DNA of 64,000 bases from Amoebophrya sp. A120 (taxonomy: Eukaryota > Sar > Dinophyceae > Syndiniales > Amoebophryaceae): NCBI GenBank assembly GCA_905178155.1, contig CAJINV010000006.1, positions 4,513,175 to 4,577,174 of the forward strand, written 5' to 3'. Under the pieces are notes generated by a model. That model worked only from the letters and a program-made list of their open reading frames with translations. It ran no database searches and had not been told where the DNA came from. Below are positions 21,318 to 35,200 of this stretch, in pieces. Position numbers and translations under genes: made by a program. Each line of letters opens with the position of its first letter. Position 1 is the stretch's first letter.

Positions 21318-23213
21318 GGAGAAGCGACAAGTTGTGTCTACTATTGCAACCGGGCGGGCAGGAGCTGCGGACGAGGAGGGACTACACTTCTATTGCTCAA
21401 AAACTGGCGGGTGCGCCGATGAGGAGAAGGTATTGTTAGCAACTAATATAGTGCCAAAAGCAAAGTAACAAAACTAAAAGTCCAGCAAATCCGGTAGCCG
21501 TGGTGCTAATGTTGTTTCAACCAGTACCCCCAGTAGAGCGCTTGAAAGTGAATCTGAAAGGATCAGGATGAAAATTCAGTATGGGGATTCGCGTCGGTTG
21601 AGTCGGTAAATGTGCACCTTGCTTCCGACGTAGGGGATCTTTTATCTTCATGCATTTGAGATGATCGCGGATATGTGTGCCATCTGGTCGCGAGGCTAAC
21701 TATCGGGATTGCGGATCGAGGAGCATCATTTCCATTCTGATTTCACCACCTACAGGCACACTCATGCAACGAACTACGTGCGCAGATGAGGCGCAGATGA
21801 GGAGAACAAGCTAGCCGCAGCTAGTACGCTTTTGCAACTCGGTGTGCAGATCATGAGGAGTCACAAAGTGCACCCTTTCAACTAGTCACGGGACGGGGGC
21901 GGAGTCCTCTGTGACGAAAATTCTTTTTTGACGACAAAGCATTACCTAATTCTTGTTACACATTTTCGAGTAGAAAAAGAATACCGTAACGCCATTGGCT
22001 TATTTCATTTTCGCATTCATTTTCATTCGCTTTTAATTTCTAACTTTAACATCACACTGCTTTTGGTTTTTGATTTTACACATTCATAACTCTCTCTGAA
22101 ACTGTATCTATGGGTACGGCGAACATCCAAGCACTATTCAACTACAAGTACAACATTTTATTTCTGCACCACAACCACTCAGTTGTTTCACCCAATTCCA
22201 ATCGTATTCGTATCAGATTATTTAAAGACGGCGCTCTCGCTCTCTATCGTAATGTTATCATTTTTCATTTTCTTATTTGAGATTGTCGCAGCTAAAATTT
22301 GTTTCAAACCATTTTCTGTTGCGAAACTACTACTATGTTGACATTTACATGACAGAGGTTGAAATTGAACATTAAGGACCGGCATACAACAAGTTTTCAA
22401 TCTCCTTTTCTAAATCTTTTCGTAGACGATGCATTCCATCTTTCGTCGTCCGTTTTTTCTTCGTGTATCTCCTCTACAAGACGAAACGCAAACGAGTGTC
22501 AATGTATAGTGATTGGACAGGAGGGAGCAGTATGGAAAATTGAGGAGCCCGACTACGTTGCTTTGACGAGAGCCATACATTGAAAACGGTAGGCGGTATA
22601 AAGCTCTCTTCGGATCGATCATGTTGAAATGCCTCGGCCGATAACCTCAAGATCATACGTCCTAGAGGCCAGTAGAGTTCTTTGGCTCCTTCGATGAACA
22701 ACAAGAAGAAAGTTGTTCACTCGATGGAAAGCGAGTACTAGAGCCTTGTTCTTCACTGAGCAAGCAGCTGCAGAAAGCCATTGGGCTAGCAGCTACAGAA
22801 AGTGATTCATTTTCATGCTATTCTCGCTGAGCAGCCATGATGAGAACCAGGTCGATACACATTTTGCGAGGATTGCAGTTGGAGTGATTTTTTGATAGAA
22901 GGAGCGAGTCGGAGGGCATTTTCGGTAGAGCATGAGCAGCTACCCGGCGCAATAAACCCTATTCTTGAGCGAAGGCTTGATTCGTTCTACATGGTCTTCC
23001 TACATCGTCTTTGCTTTTGTGGTTTGGGAGCGGCTTTTTTAAACGCTTCCTTGTTCCAAGGATTGCAGCTGCACGCGCTGCAACATCGGAAGATCAAGAT
23101 CTTCTTTAGGCCATTACGTATGGTTCGAGGCCGAATATTGATATTGAAGCCGCAGAGGTAGACGCACCCCGCCACAAATCGATTATTGTTGCAACACATC
23201 AATAAAACCAAAA
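21318..23213. other. Intergenic, likely 3' flank then promoter and leader of the coiled-coil gene
   Basis: AT-rich in the middle (about 21900-22350), no element arms and no frame over about 90 codons that looks coding. Confidence 0.4.
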
Positions 23214-26200
23214 ATGTTCTTCTCCAACGCCCTGGCCTACGTCGCGGAAAAAAAAGCCTCCAAGGACCCCTTTTTCGCCGATTTTACGATCGACGGAACA
23301 GTGGATGTGGATGGAGAACAGCAAGAAGATGATGAGGAGCACAAAGAACACAAAGGGGAAACTCAAACTACTGATAGAAAGTCTTCGCCATGGAACTCGA
23401 ACTCTCACAGCCAAGAAAACTTTTGCAGCAAAGAGTTTATTTTTCGCGGGTCCTCCAAGGACTACAGCAAGGAAAAGGATGTACAGCTTGCTAATCTCCG
23501 TGGTTCAGATCCAGAACAATCTGAGACAGAAGTGGTGCTGGACGTGCGGGACCTGCTGGAGGAAGATCAAGATGAGCAGGAAAAAATAATTCCAGTCGGG
23601 ATAAAGAACGAGCATGATCTACTACTTGTTGGTGCAGCGAATAAGAATAAGACTGCTGGCGCTTTTTCCACCTCCATGTCACCGTCAGAACAAGATATGG
23701 GTAAGACATCGGGCTCCATTCTTTCCACAAGCAACCCCACTGCAACAACCTCCCTCGCCGACGACCACGACGGCTTTTTCCGGGCGAGTCTGCGCAGCGC
23801 GATTTCTCCCTCGAAAGAAAAAGCACTGGTGGAGCATTTACAGGATCATGTTGAGGGAAAAAGAAAAACTACAAATGCTATGACAAATCACGGTCAGGAT
23901 CACGACCAGGAGCATACGGGGGATCAAGGAGCATCCTCGACGTCTCGAGGACGACTGGAACAAAGTAGACCAGAAGGCGATGGGAGCATGAGCAAGACTA
24001 CGAAGAAAAGCGTCGTCAAGTTCGGCGGGAATATCGTAAACTGCACTTCCGGAGGGAGTAGCAGCAGCAGCAGCGGCACATCGAGTAGTTCTTCAGCTGC
24101 TAGCCCAAGTTGCAATTCCGGCGCAGCTGTCGCTGAGAAAAACACGACTTCCGCTTCCTCCACTGCGACAGCAAGAACTTGTGCCTCGCCTTCCATCTTC
24201 TCCAGAAAAAGGCCCAGTTTTAGTTCATCGTCGTCCGCAGCCACCGCGATTTTGTCCGGAAAGTTGCCGAAAAACCATCAGCCCGCGAAAATGAAGAAGG
24301 TGTCTACTGAGGATGCAGACTTATTTAAAGCAAAGCCGGTGCAGCCGTTCTTGTTTTATTTGCAGCAGCAGCGGCAGGAGCAGAGTTCATCTTGTCACGA
24401 CGAGGTGCTGCAATTGCAAAGCAGCAATACAATTTGCAAGAAGACGAAGCTGCAGCATGTTGGACGAGAAGCGTCAGCTGCCCTGTTGGACAAGAAGCAG
24501 CACGTTGGACGACGAGAAGTGGCAGAGTGCGAAAAAGAAGAAGAAGGACACGACAAGAAGGATGATAACGAAAGAAAAATAGATACGGATTTCAAGTTTT
24601 CACGCGCAGGCGGCCTAGGTGGAGCTGCCGGGGGTGCAGCAGCAGCTCCACACACGGGGCGGACCGACGTGCTCTTAGCGGTAGACGAGGAACAGGGTGG
24701 TGATGCGGTAAAAAGTGGCGAACCCGAAGATGAAGCTCCTGGTCCTGCAGGTACTGATACTGTAACTGGTACATCTTCAAGTCATGGGCCTGCTGCGACG
24801 AGCCTAGTTACTAGGAAACAGGTCGTGCTTCATTCCGATTCACCCTCGCGGGTAGGTGAACTCCAGGTCCAGGTGGAGGACCACCTTCACGAGGCAGGAG
24901 AAGCAGGCGCCGCGATGAAAGGGGATGAAGTAGGTGGATTTCTTTTGCCGCTGCCACGTCGACACGGTGAACAAGCGGCTGTTGAAAAAAAATCCGAGTT
25001 CTACAACTACAACTTGGAAGCTACGACAGGGCAGGGACTAGGTCGACGAAAGAACGGCGCCAGCAATAACACCTTGAAAGTAGAACCAGATGGAGTTGTT
25101 CTCACTCCTCCCGCTCAAGAAGTAGAAGATCATCGAAAAATAACCGAAAATCAGGCTGACGTGAGTAACTTTTTTGTGGCGTTGCAATACAAAGAATCCT
25201 CTTCCTCTTCCTCCGCCTCGTCTTCTGCCAGTGGTGATATAATTGACCCACGTGGTGTGGCACCTTCTAGTACGAGGAACAGAACCACGCATAGTCACGG
25301 CAACGAAGATGTTGATGAAGTCGACAGTGAAGCTAGCCTGGAAGAACAAGATGGTTTGCTGGACGACGACGATGATAATGACTCTTCACGGAAAAATAAA
25401 CATTCCTCCGGCCGCGTGGCCTCATCATCATCTCGCGGTCGTGAACGGAATCGATCGGCTGGCACGTCGACGTCGACCCGAGGTAGAAATAAAATGAAGA
25501 AGCCATCGTCTTTCCACCCACACCCTGCTACCACACAGCATCTCAAAAATCCCGCTGCCGCCTCTGCACCGGAACTGCGCTTACAGCTGCGCCTTCTCAC
25601 CGAGTACAACGCCGAATTGGAAACCGAGTGCGAAACGAGGCAGCGCGAGATCCGCGAGTTGCGGCGGTTGTTGCGGGACAAGCAGGAACACATCGCGATG
25701 CAGAAGTCGCAATTTCTGGAGTTGGAATCGCAAACAATCGAGAAGGATTTGCGGATTAAGAAGTTGGAGAAGGAATACAAGGAGTTGGACGAAAAAACGT
25801 CCATGCGGATCACGATGTTGAAAAAATCCGCACACAGCCGCGGCGACAGGGACCCGCACCCGCTGGGGAATTCTTCGACCTTGACCACGAACAACCACAA
25901 TTTTCTCCAGGGGTCCGCGCACTTTCTCAACGCGGACTTTTTGGAGGAGATCACGAAGCACGACACGCTGCTGCACGCGGAGAAGGAATTGTTCATAAAA
26001 CAGATGCTGGGTTTCGTCGGGGGAGAAGTGTACGAAAAATTGAACCAAAAGGACCAGCAGGTGAAGCAGCTAAAGGAAACGCACGAGCAGCAGTTAGCGG
26101 ACTTGCGGAAACAGCTTTTGGCCGAAGACCGGAAATTTACGGAGAAGAAAAAGTTTTTCGAAAAGCAGATCAAGCAACTGGACAAGCAGCTGAAGGAAAC

Positions 26201-29200
26201 GGCGGTAGAGCTAGCGGACGCGCAAGACAAGTTGGACATGAAGGAACTGCTAGAGGCGAATAAGATCAGAGAAAACAAATTCGCAAAGGAGGAGCGAGAA
26301 AATTACGAAAAAAAGCTGCAAGAGATGGAAAACGAGGTGAAAAAACTTGACGTGGAAGTGAAAGACCGGGAGAGCGCGTTGCGCCTGCGGGACGACAAAA
26401 TTGCAGATTTGGAGTTCGTCGTGAAGCAGTATGGAGAACAGATGAATAATATGGTGGAGACCACAGGTGGCACTTCTTCTAACCGCGCGGGAGAGGAGGG
26501 AGGCGCGGCTGGGGCTGCTGATGTTGCTGGTGTTGTTTCTACGGACAAAAACATGACCGATAATCCATACTTGATGCCGGCAGCTGCCTCACTTTCCGCG
26601 ACTAGCCCTAGTCCGACCCGACGAGGGGTGTTTCATGCTCCCAGCTCCACAATTGGTACGGCATCAAAAAGTCCGTTTATTCAGAAGTCTTTTTCATCCG
26701 CGTCCAAATTCGACCAGCACAATTTAAAAGACCCGCACAACTTGCTCCGGAACATGATCAACAGCAACACAAGCTCCTCTTCCGCTATTATCCTCGGCAA
26801 AATTATCGTACAACTCGTAGTAATCGCAATCATGCATTACAAATTCCTTGGCTCCAATGGGAAACCCGCATTACAAATTCTATTTCTCACGCGGGACCGC
26901 CAGGCGAAAGCCTGCCATGGGTTTCACTGTCCACGGGTGGTGTTGCGGGTAATCCTGGCGAAAGCCAAAAACCGGCAGAAAATGGGGCCACGGAAGAGTT
27001 CTTGCTGGACATTACCAACATTTGCCCACGCAGAGCCGTCCTCTTGCCGGACACACCCAACATCTGTCCGAAACAGCCTAGGGCCAAGACGACACCGTGA
27101 GGACGACCACAGGGGGCTCGTCTCAATGATGATGATGACGCTGAGAGAATTTATTTGTCATGCGATTGCTACTACTACGATACTTTTGCACAGCATAGCC
27201 ATCGTCCCCGCGCAGTTCCTTCGGCAATTGGAACAGCAGCAGAATTTGCTGCAGCAAAATTTCGAAAAGGAAAAACTGTACTTGGAGCGCCGAATTGCCG
27301 AAGTCGAGGAGGAGCGGGACGCGGTGAGCGATTTGTTAAAGATAGAGAAGTATGAAGTGTAAATATGTCTGGATCAGGAAGAGTGCAGATTTTTGTCATG
27401 CTGTTTTTGCATGACACAGAAGGTCTGACATGGAAGCCCTAGCATCTCAGATTTCGAGAGTTATCTTTCGCATTGCCGAATCCGCATGACATCAAATCCC
27501 CCATTTCGGTGACAGGAAACGGGCATCTTTTGCTGCCTCTGCATGAGAGATTTGTGTGTGTTGTGAAATGCGCATCACAAGTTCGCAGCCTTCCAGACCC
27601 AGACATATTTGCATTTGATAAGAAGCAAAAGTTTTTGAAAGATTTGTCGGAAACGGAAAAAAATTGGCGGGAACGGGTGGAGGAGCTACAGGAGAGTTTG
27701 CACAAAGCGGTGCAGGGGAAAAGTTTTAGTACTGTTGGAGCTGCGCATCCGCATGACAAAGATCCACTGACTGGCGGTGTTTCAGCAACGCCTTCCGAAA
27801 TAAAATCCGACGAGGACAGGAAGAAACAGGAGGAAGAGCGCTCCCAATTTGTGAAAAAACTGGAAGTGGAGTTAGAAGATTGGAAGGAAAAGGCCCGCGA
27901 GCTGAAATCGATTTTGCAGGGAAGATATGCATTGCAAAAGCATCGCACTATATATGAACCAGCCATGCTCCGGCTGCCGCCGGAGTGCAAGGCTGTTGGG
28001 CGGGGGCAAGACTGTTGGCTGATCGGACCAGAACGCCATGGGCCTGCGCACAAAGAAACATGCTGGAGCTCTGCCGCCTGGTTGGGCCACGCCAACCCGC
28101 AGCACCACTTGCGCGCCTCCCGCGCCTGCGGGCGCTCTGCGCAGGGAGCAGCTGCAAAGAACGCCGGGGGCGAACAGAAGCCGCCCGGCGCGAGAGGGTG
28201 GCGCGAGAGGGTGGCGCGAGAGGGTGGCGCGAGAGGGTGCGCGAGAGGGTGCGCGAGAGGGTGGCGCGGAAAGGCGCCGAACAAAACAAGGCCGCGATAT
28301 GCCTGCAATGCCAAATGTGGGGACTACCATGCGGATTCGCGCCCGCTTTTTTGTGTTTTTACCCTCTCGCAGACCCCTCGCAGACCCTCTTTCTGACCTC
28401 TTTTGGGGGCCCCCGCTAATAGTCCGGCTATACTCGCGGGTAGAGGTCGACAGAGGTGGCCGAGAGGTGGCCAAGAGGGTCCGCGAGAGGTCGCCCCTTA
28501 TTCGCGCCACCTCTCTCCACCTCTGTCGACCTCTCGCGCCCCCTCTTTTTGACCTCTCTGCACCCTCTCAGGCACTTAGGCGGCGCCTTAAGGTGAGCGC
28601 TTCGGCGGGCCTTATTCGCGCGCCCTCTCGCCGACCCTCTCGAACGGGGTCCCGCGCCACCTCTCCACCTCTGTCGACCTCTTTTTTACCTCTTTTGACC
28701 TCTTTTTTACCTCTCGGCCACCTCATGTCTACCCTCTGTCTACCTCTTTTTTCGCATGAATATAATATATAGTAATTGCATTACAAATTTTTAAGTATAC
28801 GAAATGGAATTTGTAATGCTCATTGACCTTAGGAAGAAGATTTGTAATGCATGACTGCAATTTATTTTACTTACGAGTGCGATACTTTTGCACAGGATAG
28901 AAGAGAAAGAAATCTGATCGAGGAGCAGATGGAGAACAAACGGCTGAAAAAGGCGCGAGAAGAGCTGGAGAAGGAAGTGAAGAAGCTCGAGAAGGAGAAG
29001 AACAAAGCGACAGCAAACGAGGGAAAAGCCACACGAAAACACCAGAAAGAAAAGTCTTTACTGGAGAAAATCAACGCTGTTTTGGAAGAAGAGGAGGGCG
29101 GCAGCAGTAGCGCTACTGCGGGACCGGGACGAGAGGACGAGAGTCAGGTGGACTACAGCAACACCTTTCTATCGGGAGCAGGACGACCAGCGAGCAATAA

Positions 29201-32200
29201 ATCCGAGAAAACGAAAGCCACTTCAACTTCGCGCTCCGCCTCCGCCCGCAGTGTGCGAGACGGCGGTTTTTCTGACAAGAATTATGGCACTGGTGCTGTA
29301 GTAGACAATAGCAAGAAGAAAAATCTGTCCTTCTGGGACCAGGGTACGAAAAGCAAAGACAGTCCTTTCCTACAGGTTGAGAACGACCCGCAGAAGAACT
29401 TGATCCAGGTGCCGTTTCCGAGGGAAAGAAGTAGTGGCACAAGAGTATCCCCGGCTGATGTAGATGTTTCCAAATCAACATCTTCGCAGAAGATTAGAGG
29501 GAGGAGTAGTCCGACGCGAAACTACGTTCCACAAGAAGCCGGTGGCGGTTCTTCCTCTTCCTCTTCTCGCTCTGCTGCAACGACAGCGAAGAAAAACGAA
29601 GAGAAGCAAATCCTGCGTACTATTCGGGCGTTGAAACAACAAGTACAGAACGCGGAAAGCCGGGCGGAGGAGATGGAGATGCGGGAGGCGCTTGATGTTC
29701 TGCAACACGGTGAAATGAATAACGCGGCAAGAAGAGGCGGCTTGTTACGCTCCCCACTAGCTGATTTTTACAACGGCAACAACTTCTCGCGACTCCAAAG
29801 AGGTGGACTCTCGTCCCCAACGACCTCTAGAAGGATGGCTGGTGGTTTAGCAGCAGAACCATTACCCCCTGCAACCAGCCCTTCCTTCCAATCCCGGTCC
29901 GGTTTTATCCTACAGAGCCTCGAGAATTCCCGAAACGCGGTGAAAAACAGTATGAGGAAAAGCAATTTTGGAACGACGACGACGACGGACACAGGAGCAG
30001 ACTCCATGAGCACGCCCTCGGGTCCCTCAAAATCCTCGGCTAGCACCTTCGTGAAAAATTTAATCGATCAGTTGTTTTCGGACAAATTGGATCAGTTGGA
30101 ACAGGAGTTCAAGGTGAAAATGGAGGAATTGCACGTTGAGGAGGACAAGTATGAACTGCAAAAGCACCGTACTAGTAGTATGTAATTGCATTACAAACCA
30201 CCTCAGAATGACAAATGGAATCTGTCATGCTGTTCCACATTGGGATCGAGATTTGTAATGCATAATTGCAATTAGAAATTACTACGGATGCGATACTTTT
30301 GCACAGCATAACAAAGCCTTGGCGGCAATTGACGATTTGGAGAACGAGGAGAGTGCAAAATTGGACAAGCAGTTCTTCGAGTTCGAGGATGAGGATATGA
30401 AGAAAGAACAAGAAGAGGAAATTCTGAACCAGAATCACATCAGAGATGAGAAGAGTCGGGTAGAGAGTTTAACTCGAAACACGTCCAGTTCCAGTGCGAA
30501 GGTAAAGGTTTCAACATTGGGGCAAGATATTAATAGAAGGGATCGGTCGAAAAGCCGCGAAGAAGGTTCAGTAATGTTGGATGACGATGATGTTGAAAAT
30601 AAAGAGCAAACCCCTACCGCCCTGTCCCAAGAAACTGGTAAAAAGACAACCACATCTTCTACCTCCAGACCCGCCATGAAGTTCGCCTTGTCTAATTCTC
30701 TTTCCGGAAACAACGCTTTGAAAACGGATATTGCGGCGAGGTCCAGTTCCCCAACGATGAATAACGGAAAAAGCCCGAAAACCACCACGAAAAATGCAGG
30801 CAACACGACCAGAAGTAGAAACCAATACAACACGAACACGTCAAACAAGAGCAATAAACCGACTTCCGAAGTGGGAAAGCAATCCGCGCGGGACCGGCAC
30901 TACAATCGGAAACAGAAGCTGCTTTTGCACAAGTATGAGCCGAAAAAGATGAAAGTGATGAACGAATTTGAGGAGAAACGAAACATCTTATTAGTACAGC
31001 AAGAAGCGGATTTGGAAAAGTTCGAATTGAAGCGGCAGAACACTCTCGAGGCGGTGAACAACGCGATCCAAACGGACTTTGAGCTCATGACGTTGAAGAA
31101 CGAAAACAACGCGAAATTCGGCCACGGTCGCAACCAGGAGCACTTTGCGGAGTTGGCGGAGAAGTGCTACGCGCAGGTGGAAGAACTGAGAAACATGCAT
31201 GAAAAAGAAGTGGAGAAGCTGAAAAGAGAACACGATTTATTGTTGGAGGATATCAAATGCAAATATGTCTGGGTCTGGAAACTTGTAATGCTGGGCTGTC
31301 AATAGTGAATGGTCTGTAATGCACAGCCAAGCATGAGAAACATTTGCGAGGCTCAGCGTTGGCCTCTCTACATGACAAACTGCGTTTTTGCATGACAAGC
31401 AAAAGGGTCTCTTCTTGGACATGCATCACAAACTTTTCAGTCATGCCAGACAAGCATGACAAACCTTGCATCCTTCCAGACCCAGACATATTTGCAATGC
31501 ATAGAGGAAAAAATTTTGCAAAAAACCGACCAGATTCTAACCGACAGCACCAACGAAATCCGGGGGAAAGAGACGAAGTTTGAAAACGAAATTAAGCAGT
31601 TGGAAGAGTCGTACGAGCGGAAAATCTCGCTGTTGAAACTGGATTTGGAAACCACGGCGAAGCAGATTGAGAAGAAGGCAAACTTAGATTTTATGGAGTG
31701 CAAAAATGTCTGGGTCTGGAAGATTGCTACATTGTCACGCATGTCTGACATGACTCAAGAATCTGTGATGCATGGGCACGAAGCGGTCTTCTTAACTGTC
31801 ATGCAAAAACGCAGTCTGCCATGCGGAACACGCAACACAAAGGAGCCCAAAAATTTGTCATGCTTGGCTCCGTATTGCAGTCGAGCTCCCATTCACTTCT
31901 AGCATTACAAGTTTCCAGACCCAGACATCTTTGCAATGCATAGATTTGGAGATTCTGCAAGAAAAATTCGACAATCTGCAGAAGGACTACGCGTCGGAGA
32001 AAAAAATCGCGGCGGTTTTACGGGATCAGGCGTTTTGTGTTGGGGAAATCGTACAGGATCAGGATGACGCTAATGCTCCTCCTGCTGCTACCACCTCTGA
32101 AGTACTAGATCCCCTCGATGCTGGCGCGGGCGCACAAAGTCGTGCAGCAAAAACAAGTCCGGAAAAAAACAGCAAGCAAAAGCTCCTCGACTATTTCATC

Positions 32201-35200
32201 TCCATTCGCCAGGCTTCGGAGTCAGGAAATGGCAGTATCGCTACCAGTCCAGAAAAGCAGCTCGATTTGATAAGGCAGAAGCAGGAACAGGTGACCCAGA
32301 TGAAGGAATTGCACTCCGAGGTTCAAAGGTTAAAGCAGGAACTCGCACACTTAGAGCTCTCCAAGGTAGACCACGAGATGGAAATCGTCAAGCAGAGCGA
32401 GAAAAGGGAGAAGGAGAATTTAAAATCGTTATTACAGGCGCGAAAGGAGAAGGATGAAGTGCAAGTGAAATTGAGTACCACCACCGCGGAGTTACATTCG
32501 AAAACGGTCACGATCAACGAATTTTTGCCGAGGTTGGAGAAGGAGTTGAAAGATTTGAAGGAAGACTTGCAGCTGAAACAGACTATCAAAATGAAAAATC
32601 CCCCCTCCCCATAGATATTGAAACGGAAATTTCTGTTGCTGGATTTGTGAACACAAATCAGCTCTGTTTTGCAGTGGGGCACTACAAGCAGAGCCTAAAG
32701 CCTGCGTGGGGGGGGTTTGGCGTAGGTGCTTAGCATAGCAGAGGCCTGCCAAGATGCCGCCACAGCATTACAAACCGCCTGCATAGCGCGGCGGATTTTT
32801 CTTTGGATTTGCCTTCTTGCAAGAGAGACAGGATTTCTGATCACAATTCAGCATCACACACAAATCTTTAGGAGCGTACCTTTTCAGTATAATGGGGAGG
32901 GGAGATTTTTCCTCACAATACAGACCCGAATTGAGAAGCTGCAGAAGGAGAAAAGGAAACTCACCGATTCTCAATTTGAGCAAACGCAAAAGATGAAAGA
33001 GGACAGTGCTGGAGAGTATCCTGTGCAAAAGTATCGTACTCGTACTAATCGCATCCATGCAAGACAAATTTCTTTTTCAAGCTAAATCAGCATGAGAAAT
33101 TCCATTTGTCACGCTGAGCCAATTTGTATTGCAATACTACGAGTACGATGCTTTTGCAGTTCATAGAGAGGTGAACCAGCTGAAACTGGAATTGAGTAAA
33201 GCGAATCACGAGCTGCATAGTCAGACGCTGAAGAATATGAATTGTAAAAATGGCTGGGTCTGGAAGAATGCCAGACTTGTCATGCAGATTCTGTATGATC
33301 CATGACGCCTGTATTGCATGAGCTAGCATCACATATGTCCAGAGGGCCTCCTAATGCCTATACCGCATGAGAAATGCTCTGTCCGCGTAGCACAAACTGG
33401 ACTCCTGTTGCTGGTCATGCAATACTAATTTTTTTGGAATCCAAAGACAGCATTACAAGTTCCAACCTTCCAGACCCAGACACTTTTGCATTTGATAAAG
33501 AATGAGAAATTGGAGAAATTAGTTGTGGAAACAGAAGCGGAGTTGAATCGGTTCAAAACGGAAGTTATCACATGCAATAATATGTCTGGTTCTGGAAGAA
33601 AAAGAATGCAAGTTTGTCATGCTTGGTCGACAAGACACAAAAGTCTGTCATGCTCGTTGCGCTACAGTGCCACTTGTTTGTCATGCAAAAAGGCAATTTG
33701 TCATGCGGTTAACGCTAGATAGAGTCGCTCAGAAACTTGTCATGCGCGGCTCTGCAATACAGTTTGCGTATGATTCGGACATTAGCATGACAACTTTCCA
33801 GACCCAGACATATTTGCAATGCATAGAAGTGGTGGAAGAGTTGAAGAAGAATCACGAAGAGAAACTGGCGGACACGATTTTGAAACATGAAGAAGAGAAG
33901 AAAGGTATGATGGGGGAGCACGAGGAAAAAGTGCGGAAGTTGGTTTTGATGAAAACTGTCGATGTAGACGGAGGAGAAGGAGGCGCGTCGAAAAAGAGCC
34001 GAAGAAGCCGCTCCCTGTCGAGCAAGAAGAGCAACAGAAAATTGTCACAACAAGGTAAAAGCAAAGAGCCTGCTCCTTCCCGGCGCTCTGTGGACGCGAC
34101 TTTGGCGAAATTGACAGAAAAAGAACTCAGAAGGGAGGCGGCGGAGTGGAAGCGGAAAGCGAACTACTTGGAGAAATTGCTGGACGAGGCGAGGGACCGG
34201 GAGCAGGAACTGACCGAAAGGCTGTACAGCGGAAAAGGAAGAGGAGACCACACATCGCACAGAAATAGTGCAGGAGCTGTTGCAACTACATCCAAAAATC
34301 TTTACACGGCCAGCAGTGCATCTCCGACTTCTGCAGCCGCATCTAGCCTAGTGCAGAAGGACGAAAAAATCAGGAACTTAGAACAGCAACTCGAATCGGA
34401 GAAGCAGCAGCGGGAACAGGAAAAGAATTTAAACACGTGGCTATCAAAAGGAAAAATCCCCCCTCCCCATATCGAAATGGAAATCTGTGATGCAGGATTT
34501 GAGGTACCAAATCGACTTGTCATGCTAGAAGGCCAAGAGCCGCAGTCGTGGTCCCTTTTGCAGGCAATTTGTCATGCTGTTTCCCACTCTCAGCTGCCTC
34601 CTATCATGCTGAAGATGCAAGGCTCCCCCACGCCACCCAGCACTACAGTCCGCATCTTTTCCCGTGTAGCATGACAAAGCTGATTTGTGACAACAAATCT
34701 GCATCACAGATTTCCGTTTTGACATGGGGAGGGGGGATTTTTCATTTTGATAGTGGCTGTTGCAATCTTCCGCATTTGGATCGTCAAGTAGAGAACATCG
34801 CGGCGACTTCTATCAAATGCAAAAATGTCTGGGTCTGGAAGAATGCGAGCTCTGTCATGCTAGTCTGGCATGACTCTTAAATCTGTCATGCACGTTACCC
34901 AAGAGCCTCATTTTGCTGTCATGCAGAAACGTGGTTTGTCATTCAGAATAGGCAACACCTAGAAGCTCAAAAGCTTGTCATGCTGAGCCAGCACTTGTGG
35001 CCTGTTCATGATACGCCACCCAGCATCACAAGTTTCCAGACCCAGACATTGTTACAATCCATAACTTCTTCGACAGTACAACTAGCGGTGGGGGCGGTGG
35101 CAGGATGAAGGATAGATATCCTGAGAAAAAAGCGTTACACGTACACATTGTGTTGCAGGCCAAGCAAGACAGACAAGCTCTGGCATGCCGGATATGCATA

